A stretch of DNA of 19,273 nt, taken from positions 1 to 19,273 of the forward strand of contig JBGPOS010000071.1 of assembly GCA_041488155.1 (NCBI GenBank), read 5' to 3'. Position 1 is the first letter of the stretch. Every line of letters begins with the position of its first letter. Below are positions 1 to 6,939 of this stretch, one piece after another. The stretch is from JBGPOS01 sp041488155. Its GTDB lineage: Bacteria; Chloroflexota; Dehalococcoidia; Tepidiformales; Tepidiformaceae. The notes under the pieces are model-generated. The model was given only the letters and a program-made list of their open reading frames with translations, was not told where the DNA came from and searched no databases. Position numbers and translations under genes: made by a program.

Positions 1-303
1 CTCGGGCTTGGTCGCGTGATTGGGCAGCACGGCACTGGCCGGGATCGCCCGCGTCGTCAGCATGTCGGCAGTGATCTTCTCGCCGACCTTGATGTCGCGC
101 GTCATCACGACGACCATCTCGCCGCCGCCCTCGACGTTGCCAACGCTTGGTGCGCCGGGTTGCGATTTCTCGCTCCCCTGGCTGTTCAGGTAGGCGAACA
201 CGAGGGTTGCGCTGAGAATGCCGAACGCCGCTGCGATCAGAAGGACGCCGCGGTTCCGTCTTGATTCTGTTACCGATGCTGATGCTGTTGCTGTTCGCGC
301 CAC
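1..303 (-). CDS. cpaB: CpaB/RcpC Flp pilus assembly protein, N-terminal part
   Basis: Only the first 101 residues are present; the gene runs off the left edge. A short polar N-terminus is followed by one membrane helix (about residues 19-39), a Gly/Ser/Pro-rich linker, and then the start of a SAF domain (about residue 63 on: VVVMTRDIKVGEKIT, followed by an RAIPASAV segment). This order is typical of CpaB/RcpC, the periplasmic factor of Flp/Tad type IV pili. The start is GTG at 303, because an in-frame TAG lies about 21 bases upstream and AGTAGGGA sits at a suitable distance before the GTG. The TadG-like gene upstream on the same strand supports a pilus locus. Family assignment is firm; the exact start is fairly firm. 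Confidence 0.85.
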   Translation of the reverse strand, partial: MARTATASASVTESRRNRGVLLIAAAFGILSATLVFAYLNSQGSEKSQPGAPSVGNVEGGGEMVVVMTRDIKVGEKITADMLTTRAIPASAVLPNHATKPE

Positions 304-394
304 GTGCTCGTTCCCTACTTCGAACTATCGACAGACTGGGCGACCTTCCGTCGAGGTCTGCGGGGCCGGAGGAGACGGTCGATGACTAAGGTGA

Positions 395-421
395 AGGACC
401 GGCAAGGCCCTCGCCGGTCCT
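395..421 (-). terminator. GC-rich hairpin between tadG and cpaB
   Basis: Nine-base perfect arms (395-403 and 413-421, core GGACCGGC/GCCGGTCC) flank a nine-base loop. It lies in the 331-base gene-free stretch between tadG and cpaB. No T-run follows on the minus strand, so it could be an attenuator, an RNA stabiliser or a factor-dependent terminator rather than a classical intrinsic terminator. Confidence 0.4.
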
Positions 422-430
422 CGGCTCCTT

Positions 431-467
431 GGATGATGTGCGAGAGCACGCAACTCGCACATCATCC
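431..467 (-). terminator. Perfect 14-bp stem hairpin downstream of tadG
   Basis: Arms 431-444 (GGATGATGTGCGAG) and 454-467 are perfect reverse complements with a nine-base loop. It is the first hairpin met by minus-strand transcription leaving tadG, and the 395-421 hairpin follows after nine bases. No U-tract is seen on either strand. The arms are less GC-rich than the surroundings, so a protein-binding dyad is an alternative. I see no protein gene between 304 and 634. Confidence 0.45.
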
Positions 468-634
468 TTCTCCGAACCACGAAGTCGGGTGATGCGACGC
501 GGCCGGACATTCATGGCCTGGCCCGCGCAGCGCGACGCCACATCTCTGGGACGCGACTCTAGAAGAACCGGAACCAGCGATGGCTTTCTCACGGCAAAGG
601 CGGAGTTAGTCGGCTGCGGCGGCGCGGGAGGCTG

Positions 635-1594
635 TCACTGGATCAACCCGCCGTTCGAGATGAACTGGGCGAGAGTCGCCGGGGGTTGCACGCTGCCGCT
701 CGTGCTCCAGCCGCTCGGAGCAACTGCTGGACCGAGAACGACCCCGTCGCAGTGCTGCTTCTTGCAGCCGGGGTTGACCAGGACCTCTACCCAAGCGGCG
801 ATGGTCAAGGTGAGCGTCCCGTTCCCGCTCGCTTTGGAGAGGACGGGAAGGACAATCGTCGAGCCGACGGCCGGCGCAACGACGTTGCCGAAGCCGGGGT
901 GGGTGGTCGTCGTGAAGGAGTCACCCACCTGGACGATCACTCCGCCTTGACCGTGACCAATGTCCCCTTTGAACCCGTTTCCGTTTCCGTTCCCGAGGGC
1001 AGTCCAGTCCGGTGCTTTGGGCGTGCCGTTCACACCCATCCAGCTCGTATCAAGGAAGGTGTAGGTGCTGCCGACGCAGACGTGCAGGGGGCAGTTGGCG
1101 TCGCTTGGGTGAATCTCGGTCGTGCGAGAGCCGCCCCAGAGCGTGAAGGGCGCAACCGAGTTCCAATCGTAGCCCGTGACAAGCTTCTTCGACGCCTTCG
1201 CCGCGCCAGTTGCGGCGGGCGTGGCGCCGTCGATCCCGACGATCTTGAGGAAGTTGTACTGGATCGCTTTGGTCACGGTTACGGTGACGGTGTCGTAGCT
1301 TCCGTTGACACTGGCACAGTTCGGGCGACAGGGCGCGCTGCCAAGGCCGTTCTTGACGAGGTAGGCGTCGGCGCTCGCTTTGGCCGTTGTGGCACCGGCG
1401 CTTGTGCCGTCAAGGTCCTGGGCGCCAGCAAGGGCGGCAGCGTCCGCGTCCTTTTGGAGGTCGGTCCTGGTGAACACAAGCGAACCGATGTCGATGCTCA
1501 TCCCGACGAGGCCCATCAGCCCGGTCAGGCCGAAAGCAAAAAGCACCAGGGCTGAGCCGCGTTCGTCGCCAAGCAGGCGCAGCTTGAGCCGCAT
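635..1594 (-). CDS. TadG/TadE-like pilus assembly protein
   Basis: 319 residues. The N-terminus fits the TadG-like family: a basic start, ERGSALVLFA leading into a hydrophobic helix (about 15-40), then a D-x-G motif with TRTDLQKDADAAALAGAQ, the usual 'quantum of Ala' segment after the anchor. The rest is an extracellular region rich in Gly, Thr and Asn with four Cys in pairs (CRPNC and C...C), plus a small Gly-Asn run encoded by a GTTTCC microrepeat. TadG-type proteins are minor pilin-like components anchored in the membrane and needed for Flp/Tad pilus biogenesis. GGGAGGAG lies three bases before the ATG at 1594, which fixes the start. It is the upstream neighbour of cpaB on the same strand. 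The C-terminal half matches no domain I recognise. Confidence 0.8.
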   Translation of the reverse strand: MRLKLRLLGDERGSALVLFAFGLTGLMGLVGMSIDIGSLVFTRTDLQKDADAAALAGAQDLDGTSAGATTAKASADAYLVKNGLGSAPCRPNCASVNGSYDTVTVTVTKAIQYNFLKIVGIDGATPAATGAAKASKKLVTGYDWNSVAPFTLWGGSRTTEIHPSDANCPLHVCVGSTYTFLDTSWMGVNGTPKAPDWTALGNGNGNGFKGDIGHGQGGVIVQVGDSFTTTTHPGFGNVVAPAVGSTIVLPVLSKASGNGTLTLTIAAWVEVLVNPGCKKQHCDGVVLGPAVAPSGWSTSGSVQPPATLAQFISNGGLIQ

Positions 1595-1698
1595 GGACTC
1601 CTCCCAGAAACGGTTCGCTCACTCTGAGTATCGACCGCCAGAGCCCGCCGGCCTCCCACGCCCGTGACAACTTCGTTGAGAAACGTCCCCCGCTGACT

Positions 1699-1715
1699 CG
1701 ACATTTGTAATGTCG
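1699..1715. promoter_or_regulatory. Dyad in the divergent tadG / ART-like intergenic region
   Basis: CGACAT, five bases (TTGTA), ATGTCG: a perfect six-base dyad in an AT-richer island between the divergent starts at 1594 (minus) and 1819 (plus). The position suits an operator for either gene. No regulator gene is next to it, so this is only a candidate. Confidence 0.3.
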
Positions 1716-1818
1716 CTCCCCGTGAATTCCACGAGGCACAATGCCCGGACCCTGACGTCCAACACTATTGCGGGATCGTGGGCAAATCGGCGTTAGTTGC
1801 CGATCCTCTGGAGGGAGC

Positions 1819-2523
1819 ATGTCTGGGATGAGCCAAGCTGAACTCTCCGCCTTCATTGCTGGCATGGGGACTCTTTTCCGTCAGTTCTTTCGACCTGGCA
1901 CCGCAACAGACGGTCGTCCTACGCTTGCTAAGGAGGCGAAGTCCGTCATGCTCCTCTACCACTACACGTCCTTCCTTCACTTCGCGAAGATCATAGTCGA
2001 TGGTCGCCTGGGCGTGACAGACTCGAACCTATCTCGCGACCTGGCTCATGCCGCGCCGAATGTTGTATGGCTGACTGGGAGTGCGAGTGCGGACTCACAA
2101 GGCTGGGGACGCGCCCAGATGATCGACGCCCCGGGGCCCGACGGTACGGTGGTTCGGCTCCGGACCCCGGACAAGACTGAGATTCGCTTCACAGTCGATG
2201 TACCAGCACAAGAAACGCACAACTGGCCGCGTTGGAGCCATCGCCACGGGATCGAGAACCGATGGTTCCGCTCCCTCGCGCTCGCCGCGCCCGGGTCGGA
2301 CCCGGATGACTGGTGGGTAATCGAGCGACCTGTGATCCGAAGTGAGTGGAAGAAGGTACTGCGACGCCGCGCCGAAGGGGGCTGGATTGCTCTTGCAGGC
2401 TGGGAGACGGAGCCTGACGAAGCGTCCAAAGCGGCGTGGATGGAGATCTACCGACAAGCGGGAGGTGGTCTCGACTTCGAGGGAAACTCCCTGAGGGTCC
2501 GTCCTCGCTCACCGGAGGGATAG
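1819..2523 (+). CDS. Putative ADP-ribosyltransferase-like protein with N-terminal HYT motif
   Basis: 234 residues from the ATG at 1819 (CTGGAGGG four bases upstream). A second good start is the ATG at 1948 (AAGGAGG 11 bases upstream), which would begin the protein with MLLYHYTS. The segment LYHYTSFLHFAKIIVDGRL (about 46-64), followed by NVVWLT (about 81-86), resembles the start of DarT/KptA/ART-fold proteins, where an H-x-T/S near the N-terminus binds NAD and an 'I..G.L' helix follows. Later motifs (WPRWSHRHG, WWVIERPV) match nothing I can name. The gene stands alone, divergent from tadG and convergent with the lipoprotein gene; no partner antitoxin is adjacent. Function is inferred only from the N-terminal motif. 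Confidence 0.6.
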   Translation: MSGMSQAELSAFIAGMGTLFRQFFRPGTATDGRPTLAKEAKSVMLLYHYTSFLHFAKIIVDGRLGVTDSNLSRDLAHAAPNVVWLTGSASADSQGWGRAQMIDAPGPDGTVVRLRTPDKTEIRFTVDVPAQETHNWPRWSHRHGIENRWFRSLALAAPGSDPDDWWVIERPVIRSEWKKVLRRRAEGGWIALAGWETEPDEASKAAWMEIYRQAGGGLDFEGNSLRVRPRSPEG

Positions 2524-2692
2524 TGCATAAGCGGATGCTCGAAGCCCATCAAAGACAGTTGGGCGACGAAGCGACTGCAGGAATCGCGCTCTCAATTCAA
2601 GTTGATGTCTGCCCGCAAGCGCCCAGAAGAACGGCAAGGGACAGCGATGGCGAGAATTCTCCGGAAGAACCTCATCGCGGCCTCACTCTTGC

Positions 2693-3397
2693 TTAGTGGG
2701 CGAGAGGCGGAGGCGGCGTCACCTTCGCCACCGCCTTCCTCACTACGGACTCCAGCAAGGTGGAGTCGAAGGGAGAGAAGTATTTCTGAGCTGACACGTT
2801 CAGGGCGACGCGTCCTACGTACACCTGGACGTCCTCGACGTAGACAGTTACCTCGTTCCTGAGAACGGTCTGCCCTCTGGCCTGTGCGCGGAACTCGAGC
2901 CGATAAGCATCGGTATGGTCCCCCAGGTTGGGGAACGCGACGACACTGGCCTTCGCGTTCGAAAAGCTAGCATCGGAAGAGTTGAGCTTTCCTTCATTGA
3001 TGATCTGGACGAAACAATCGGCAAAGGTCGAAGACGACGATTGGAGGCTTTCGAGAAAGTCTGACGAGTCGTAGATTTCGACGTTTTCGATTACGACGTT
3101 TTCCGCGACGCTGGACGCTGATCCTGGCGTGAAATAGCCGGACTCAACCAGGGCACTACGGTGGGCCGGAATCCCCGCCGGTACACAACGACTAAAAGGC
3201 GTGCCGGTCCCTGGTCCCTGCGGAGTCTCGGCCCAGCCGGTCGGGAAATCGGCGAGCGTGAGCATCATCGCCCGAGCCAGGTTCGACTCATCTGGCAGGC
3301 CATTGGGACTGGCCGCTGGCTCGCCCGTGGAGTCGTCGCTGCATGCCACCAGCGCCATCACGGTCGCCGTCGCGACGGTCACGAACAGCAGTTTCAC
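2693..3397 (-). CDS. Predicted lipoprotein of unknown function
   Basis: 234 residues. A signal peptide ends in the lipobox LVAC with the lipidated Cys at 19, followed by a Ser/Asp/Pro-rich tether. The segment LTLADFPTGW near residue 50 recalls the 'DLPxGW' element of extracellular sensor-like lipoproteins, and the rest looks like a mixed alpha/beta domain with two Cys that could pair. It is the last gene of a three-gene minus-strand operon, starting 13 bases after the stop of the 53-residue gene. The start is GTG at 3397 with a weak GAAAGG upstream. It probably sits on the outer face of the cytoplasmic membrane. I do not recognise a catalytic motif. Confidence 0.75.
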   Translation of the reverse strand: MKLLFVTVATATVMALVACSDDSTGEPAASPNGLPDESNLARAMMLTLADFPTGWAETPQGPGTGTPFSRCVPAGIPAHRSALVESGYFTPGSASSVAENVVIENVEIYDSSDFLESLQSSSSTFADCFVQIINEGKLNSSDASFSNAKASVVAFPNLGDHTDAYRLEFRAQARGQTVLRNEVTVYVEDVQVYVGRVALNVSAQKYFSPFDSTLLESVVRKAVAKVTPPPPLAH

Positions 3398-3410
3398 CGT
3401 TCGCCTTTCG

Positions 3411-3572
3411 CTAGCGCCAGAGGGTGCGCCAGAACTTCGCTCGGCCGAGGGCGCGGCCGATGAGCTTGTTCTTGAGGCGGCGTTCCATTCGCTTCGGGTC
3501 GCCGCTGAGCATGACCTCGGCGTCGTTGGTGCGGCGGGCGAGGCGGTAGAAGCGGGAGCTGAGCTTGGCCAT
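3411..3572 (-). CDS. Small basic protein, 53 residues, unknown function
   Basis: The protein starts MAKLSSRFYRLARRTNDAEV and is very rich in Arg and Lys, with no Cys and no membrane helix; the middle looks helical (SGDPKRMERRLKNKLIGR). The start at 3572 is well supported by AGGGAGG about seven bases upstream. The upstream gene stops at 3584, 11 bases before this ATG, and the lipoprotein gene starts 13 bases after its stop, so the three genes are almost certainly co-transcribed. Its charge suggests nucleic-acid or membrane-surface binding, which is inference only. Confidence 0.75.
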   Translation of the reverse strand: MAKLSSRFYRLARRTNDAEVMLSGDPKRMERRLKNKLIGRALGRAKFWRTLWR

Positions 3573-3583
3573 CGTGAGCCTCC

Positions 3584-4117
3584 CTAGGCGGTGGTGATCG
3601 TGATGCTGGCCGTAGCGACCTGGCTTCCGCAGTAGACCGTCACGGAGCCGGTGCCGGGGTTCGTGTTGCCAGAGATGAGCCACGTCCACGTGACGTTGCC
3701 GGCGCCGTCGGCGTACTGAGCGAAGAGGCCGGCGGCGGTGCTGGTCGTCCCGCTCGGCGTAATGTAGGTGATCGAGCAGTAGGCGCCGGGCGAGGTGTGA
3801 GCGGTCAGCGAGGCCATGTTCCCGCGCTTGATGGGGCTCGTGAGTGAGGTGATCGTGGTGCCGGCGGCCGCGGTGGTGGCCGTGGCGGTAGGCGAGGACG
3901 TCGCGCTGGGCGTCGCCGCGGTGGTCGTGCTGGTGGGAGTCGCCGTATTGCTCGGCGGGAGCGTCGTGACAGCCGCTGGTTCGTCGCGGCTGAGGGCGGG
4001 GGCGTAGAGCTTGTAGGCTCCGGCCAGGGCGTTGTCGCCAGAGGTGAGGGCGAGGGTCGCGGTGGCGATGCCGAAGAGGGCGCCCAAGAGGGCGAGGATG
4101 GTGGTAAGTCGCTTCAC
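3584..4117 (-). CDS. Secreted or anchored protein with Thr-rich linker and beta domain
   Basis: 177 residues. An N-terminal signal or anchor helix (about 5-24) is followed by a low-complexity Thr/Ser/Ala/Pro linker (about 50-85) and a compact C-terminal domain (86-177). The domain begins with an IKRGNMASLTAHTSPGAYC segment and has GLFAQYADGAGNVTWTW and a final VYCGSQVATASI strand. Its two Cys (114 and 163) could form a disulfide. The pattern fits an immunoglobulin-like beta sandwich on the cell surface. The start is GTG at 4117 preceded by GGGGAG. It is the first gene of the operon with the 53-residue protein and the lipoprotein. Substrate or partner is unknown. Confidence 0.75.
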   Translation of the reverse strand: MKRLTTILALLGALFGIATATLALTSGDNALAGAYKLYAPALSRDEPAAVTTLPPSNTATPTSTTTAATPSATSSPTATATTAAAGTTITSLTSPIKRGNMASLTAHTSPGAYCSITYITPSGTTSTAAGLFAQYADGAGNVTWTWLISGNTNPGTGSVTVYCGSQVATASITITTA

Positions 4118-4223
4118 GGTCGCTCCCCGCCCTTCCAGCTCGTTTGGGGACGATATGCCTCATGCCGAACTGTCGTCAATGCCCGGACTGCGAACATACT
4201 CGAGGAAGCCGCTCTCCTGTCGG

Positions 4224-5276
4224 CTACAGGTTTACTTCTTCGCTCGTGACCAGGTCCACCAACGTGGCGACCGCTGCGGGGGCCGGGTCTTCCAGCACCG
4301 CGCCAACGTGGCCAGAGACGTTCGCCTGCGCTTTCAGGATGCGCTCCTTCGATTCGTCCAGGAGGCCACGCACATCCGGGTGAAGGATGTCTTCCCCACC
4401 GAAGTGGTTGCTGAGCCGTGTCGCCGCTAGTTCGACTGCCCGCACCTCTTGCCAGCGCATCGCGATCCCTTCCTTGACCTGGCCGAGAAGCGCCTTGGCG
4501 ATGGTCGACAGCGTCGGCGTCCCGCCTCCGGCTGGCTCTGTGAGCCGACCCAGACCGGGGCGCACAAGCCAAAGAGGAGATTCGCTCACCAGCTGGCGCA
4601 CGCGTTCCCGGCCCTCCCGGTCCCGGTGGACTCGCTCGGCTTCCTCGTCGGGAACCACCTCGAGCTTCACGCCCCACTCCGGTGGCACATCGACGCTCTC
4701 GCCACGCCAGTCAGCGTACGAGCCGTACTCGATCCTCGTCCGGCGACCGCGCCTTTGCGCCAGCAGGACACCGGAGGCCAGCAACCCCTCCAGCTCTGTC
4801 GAACGTTCCCGCACCCGGCGCTTCCACTCCCTGTCCGAGAATTCGCTATTGGCCGGGTCTTCCCCGACAAGGATCTCCGCCAGGTCCGCCAGGGGGATGA
4901 GCTCGGCGCGGGCCTCCGAAATCTTCCGCTGGTGCTCGCTCTCAGTGATCGGCTCCGCGGTGTGGAAGACCACGAACTCACTCATCTGGTATGCGTCCAG
5001 CGCGGAGAGGGTCAGAGTCGACAGCCAGCCCACTTGGAGTTCCAGCTGACCGACCAGGCCCTTCAGGATCAGTGCCTGGCAGCCCAGGGTTCGGTGCGCC
5101 GCGAGGACCAGATTGACAAGACGCCTCAGACCCTCGCGCTGCTCCGAAGGCATCGAGCGTCTGACCTGCGGGTCTTCCGGCCGGCCGTCCTTCCAGGCGC
5201 ACAAGATCTCGGTAGCCCGTTCCTGAATAGTGAGGGTCGGCAGCAGCCGGTCCAGCCTGCCTTCCCGTCCCGTCAT
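4224..5276 (-). CDS. Unrecognised 350-residue protein
   Basis: A charged, soluble protein with no signal peptide, no membrane helix and only two Cys. The N-terminal half is mostly helical. A basic segment with RRGRRTRIEYGSYADW is followed by a strand-rich PPEWGVKLEVVPDEEAER stretch and another helical C-terminal third ending in SEEVNL. The ATG at 5274-5276 overlaps the TGA of the upstream Cys/His-rich gene (ATGA), so the two are translationally coupled and probably act together. I cannot name a family; a phage- or mobile-element-related pair is possible because the upstream partner has a zinc-knuckle plus helical layout. Coding status is supported by the overlap and by high third-position GC. 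Confidence 0.7.
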   Translation of the reverse strand: MTGREGRLDRLLPTLTIQERATEILCAWKDGRPEDPQVRRSMPSEQREGLRRLVNLVLAAHRTLGCQALILKGLVGQLELQVGWLSTLTLSALDAYQMSEFVVFHTAEPITESEHQRKISEARAELIPLADLAEILVGEDPANSEFSDREWKRRVRERSTELEGLLASGVLLAQRRGRRTRIEYGSYADWRGESVDVPPEWGVKLEVVPDEEAERVHRDREGRERVRQLVSESPLWLVRPGLGRLTEPAGGGTPTLSTIAKALLGQVKEGIAMRWQEVRAVELAATRLSNHFGGEDILHPDVRGLLDESKERILKAQANVSGHVGAVLEDPAPAAVATLVDLVTSEEVNL

Positions 5277-5674
5277 CGCCGGCCACCGAGCACCGCCTTG
5301 AGGCGCGGCTCCAGAACCCCTTCGATGGTAGCCAGGCGTTCTTCGAACTCACCGGTCTCCAGCAGCCTGGCCGCAGTCTGGGCTGCGCTGAGCAGCGCGC
5401 GGTCACGCCCCAGACTGTTCTCCATGCCCAGGAGGTCGGCCACAGCGATCTCGACGATCCTCCTGATCTCCGGGATGCTGGTGAGGCCCTCGACGTCGTA
5501 GGCGCCACGGATCGCCACCTCGCGCTTCCGTCGCTGTCCGCCGAGCTTGCGAGCCTCGCGGGCGGCGTCCTCGAGCTCGGGGTCGTGCCAGAGGCAGAGC
5601 CCGTTCTGCCGAGGGGTGGCGTTGCAGGGCTCCCCCCGAGCCGTGCGACCGCTGCAGCGTTGGTTGGTAGGCAT
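5273..5674 (-). CDS. Cys/His-rich (zinc-knuckle) protein with helical C-terminus
   Basis: 133 residues. The N-terminus has C7, C17, C27 and H30 in a C-x9-C-x9-C-x2-H array (RCSGRTARGEPC ... GLCLWHDP), a probable zinc knuckle. After a basic hinge (GGQRRKREVAIRGAY) the rest is helical and ends in a heptad-like EERLATIEGVLEPRL, a likely short coiled coil for oligomerisation. Similar layouts occur in small DNA-associated proteins of mobile elements, but I cannot assign a family. It overlaps the following 350-residue gene by four bases. The start at 5674 follows GAAGGTAGGG, and that ribosome site is one of several repeated GGTAGG elements in the leader, described separately. Confidence 0.75.
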   Translation of the reverse strand: MPTNQRCSGRTARGEPCNATPRQNGLCLWHDPELEDAAREARKLGGQRRKREVAIRGAYDVEGLTSIPEIRRIVEIAVADLLGMENSLGRDRALLSAAQTAARLLETGEFEERLATIEGVLEPRLKAVLGGRR

Positions 5675-5716
5675 GGGGACCCTACCTTCGCCTACCAGAC
5701 CCTACCTCTGGTAGGG
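5666..5716 (-). promoter_or_regulatory. Repeated GGTAGG/CCTACC leader, possible translational switch
   Basis: Read on the minus strand, the leader holds in order CCCTACC (5716-5710), GGTAGGG (5706-5700), GGTAGG (5696-5691), GGTAGGG (5686-5680), the ATG (5674-5672) and CCTACC (5671-5666). The first two can form a seven-base stem with a three-base loop. The third GGTAGGG is the apparent ribosome binding site and can instead pair with the distal CCCTACC or with the CCTACC just inside the gene, which would put the start codon in a loop. These pairings are mutually exclusive, as in an RNA switch. On DNA the repeats are spaced about one helical turn apart, so a repressor operator is the main alternative. 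Confidence 0.5.
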
Positions 5717-5741
5717 ATCGTTTCGTGGCACCGCAATGAGG

Positions 5742-5763
5742 GCAGGCCCCCGAAGGAGCCTGC
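5742..5763 (-). terminator. Hairpin with UUCG tetraloop after the RAMA-like gene
   Basis: Minus-strand RNA forms GCAGGCUCC, UUCG, GGGGCCUGC: nine pairs with one G-U and a very stable UUCG tetraloop. It lies 31 bases after the stop at 5795 and before the leader of the next gene. No U-run follows, so termination may be partial, or the stem may protect the upstream message. Confidence 0.45.
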
Positions 5764-5794
5764 TGTGTGGGCACCTGTTGGCGCTGGTGGCGAG

Positions 5795-6244
5795 TTACTC
5801 GCTGGTCGCGAATTCGTCCGCGACCTCGCGGGCGTGGCCCTCGGGGCAGGCTTCCGGCGGCGACGCAGTTTCGGTCATGAAAGCCTTCTGGCAGGCGGAA
5901 CAGTACCAGCGCGCCTGACCCTCCGGGACGCCTTTCTGGTTGGGCAGCTTGCGGAGCTGACGGGCGGTGGTAGGCTTGGGGTCCGATCCCCTCGATTTGG
6001 TTGCGGGCGGGGAGTTCTCGGTGCCTCGCTCCTCCTCGCCTGCGACCGACCAGAAGCGCCAGCCGTTGACGGAGCCACCGGTGACGGCGTTGCCGGCCGA
6101 GGACAGGCTCTTGAAGGTCCGCCCGTCGGCCAGCCGGTAGGCGATGCCGTCGTCCGTCTTGACGACCTCGCAGGTGTAGACCTGCTTCTTGTAGGTTGCC
6201 GTCAGGGCCGTCCCCGGCGGCAGGTTGCGGTTCTCGATGGTCAC
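5795..6244 (-). CDS. RAMA/DUF4357-like domain protein with C-terminal zinc knuckle
   Basis: 149 residues from the GTG at 6244, chosen because AAAGGAGGAG lies seven to eight bases upstream; a longer frame from 6277 has no such site. Residues 8-67 (LPPGTALTATYKKQVYTCEV, GRTFKSLSSAGNAVTGGSVN, GWRFWSV) show the pattern of the RAMA/DUF4357 type: PPG, a Tyr-rich strand, a 'LSSA' helix start and NGWxFW. Such domains occur beside restriction-modification enzymes and are thought to recognise modified DNA or chromatin. A polar linker leads to C115-x2-C118 ... C133-x3-H137, a probable zinc site. It is the first of three same-strand genes; the next two are unrecognised. A role in DNA recognition is inference. 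Confidence 0.75.
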   Translation of the reverse strand: MTIENRNLPPGTALTATYKKQVYTCEVVKTDDGIAYRLADGRTFKSLSSAGNAVTGGSVNGWRFWSVAGEEERGTENSPPATKSRGSDPKPTTARQLRKLPNQKGVPEGQARWYCSACQKAFMTETASPPEACPEGHAREVADEFATSE

Positions 6245-6370
6245 GTTCCGACTCCTCCTTTCGAAGTCGGTGAGCATCCATCACTCTGTCTTCCGACCAA
6301 GTCAACTCCCTTTCGCCCGCGAGTATCCTCGTGTCCGAGCAGTCACGCGGCCGAGCGGCAGGGGGACCCC

Positions 6371-6806
6371 ATAGCCAGACCGAGGAATCGCTTCTTCATC
6401 CGCCTTGTCACCGCCGCCCATCGCGGCGCTTACAGGGCCACCGGCGGCAAAGCTGGGTGGCAAGATAGGCAAGGCGCCGGTCGTCCTGCTGACGACTGTT
6501 GGCCGACGCAGCGTAAAGCGCCGCACGACGCCCCTCATCTACGGCGAGGACAACGGCGACTGGATCGTGATCGCATCGAACGGCGGAAACGAGGCGCATC
6601 CTGGGTGGTGGCTCAACCTCAAGTACAGCACAGCCGCGTCCATCCAGGTGGGCAAAACGTACAGGAGTGTTGTGGCCAGCGAGGTGGAAGGTCCGGAACG
6701 GGAACGCCTTTGGGCGTTGATGACCGCAATCTACGCGGACTACGACAAGTACCAGCAGGGCACCGCCCGGCGCATCCCCGTCGTGCGATTGCGCCCCGTC
6801 TGGTGA
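6371..6806 (+). pseudogene. Decayed deazaflavin (F420)-dependent nitroreductase-family gene
   Basis: The intact part (6405-6806) encodes PVVLLTTVGRRS, RTTPLIY, GDWIVIASNGG and HPGWWLNL, the signature of the Ddn-like deazaflavin nitroreductase family, which uses F420. The expected N-terminus (RNRFFIRLVTAAHRGAYRAT, then GGK) lies just upstream in another frame. One extra A near 6447-6449 (GGCAAAGCTG where GGC AAG CTG is expected) separates the frames. The position where ATG is expected reads ATA (6371-6373), with AGGGGGA just before it, and no other start exists nearby in that frame. The usual GRxSG reads GRRSV. Three lesions argue for a pseudogene rather than one sequencing error, though a single-base error could account for the frameshift alone. 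Confidence 0.75.
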
Positions 6807-6939
6807 ACCCCTCCGAGAGCAACACGACAGCTACACCCTCCGCGCACGCACGAAAGGAACCAGGTCGAACACTGAAGAAGGTGTGCTGGGCCGGCGTGGG
6901 GCGATAGACTCACAACATTCGCCATCGGAAGAGAGGCGC

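Noticed and set aside
978..1000. GTTTCC microrepeat
   Set aside because: Only three units, in frame inside tadG and encoding Gly-Asn repeats; no sign of phase variation.
686..1555. Long plus-strand open frame opposite tadG
   Set aside because: It mirrors the real minus-strand gene; no ribosome site and no protein motif. Long antisense frames are expected at this GC content.
2647..2862. Plus-strand frame starting MARILRKNLIAASLLLSG, which looks like a signal peptide
   Set aside because: It runs antisense into the lipoprotein gene and becomes low-complexity after about 20 residues.
4449..5501. Long plus-strand open frame opposite the 350-residue and Cys/His-rich genes
   Set aside because: It spans the overlap of two coupled minus-strand genes and shows no recognisable domain.
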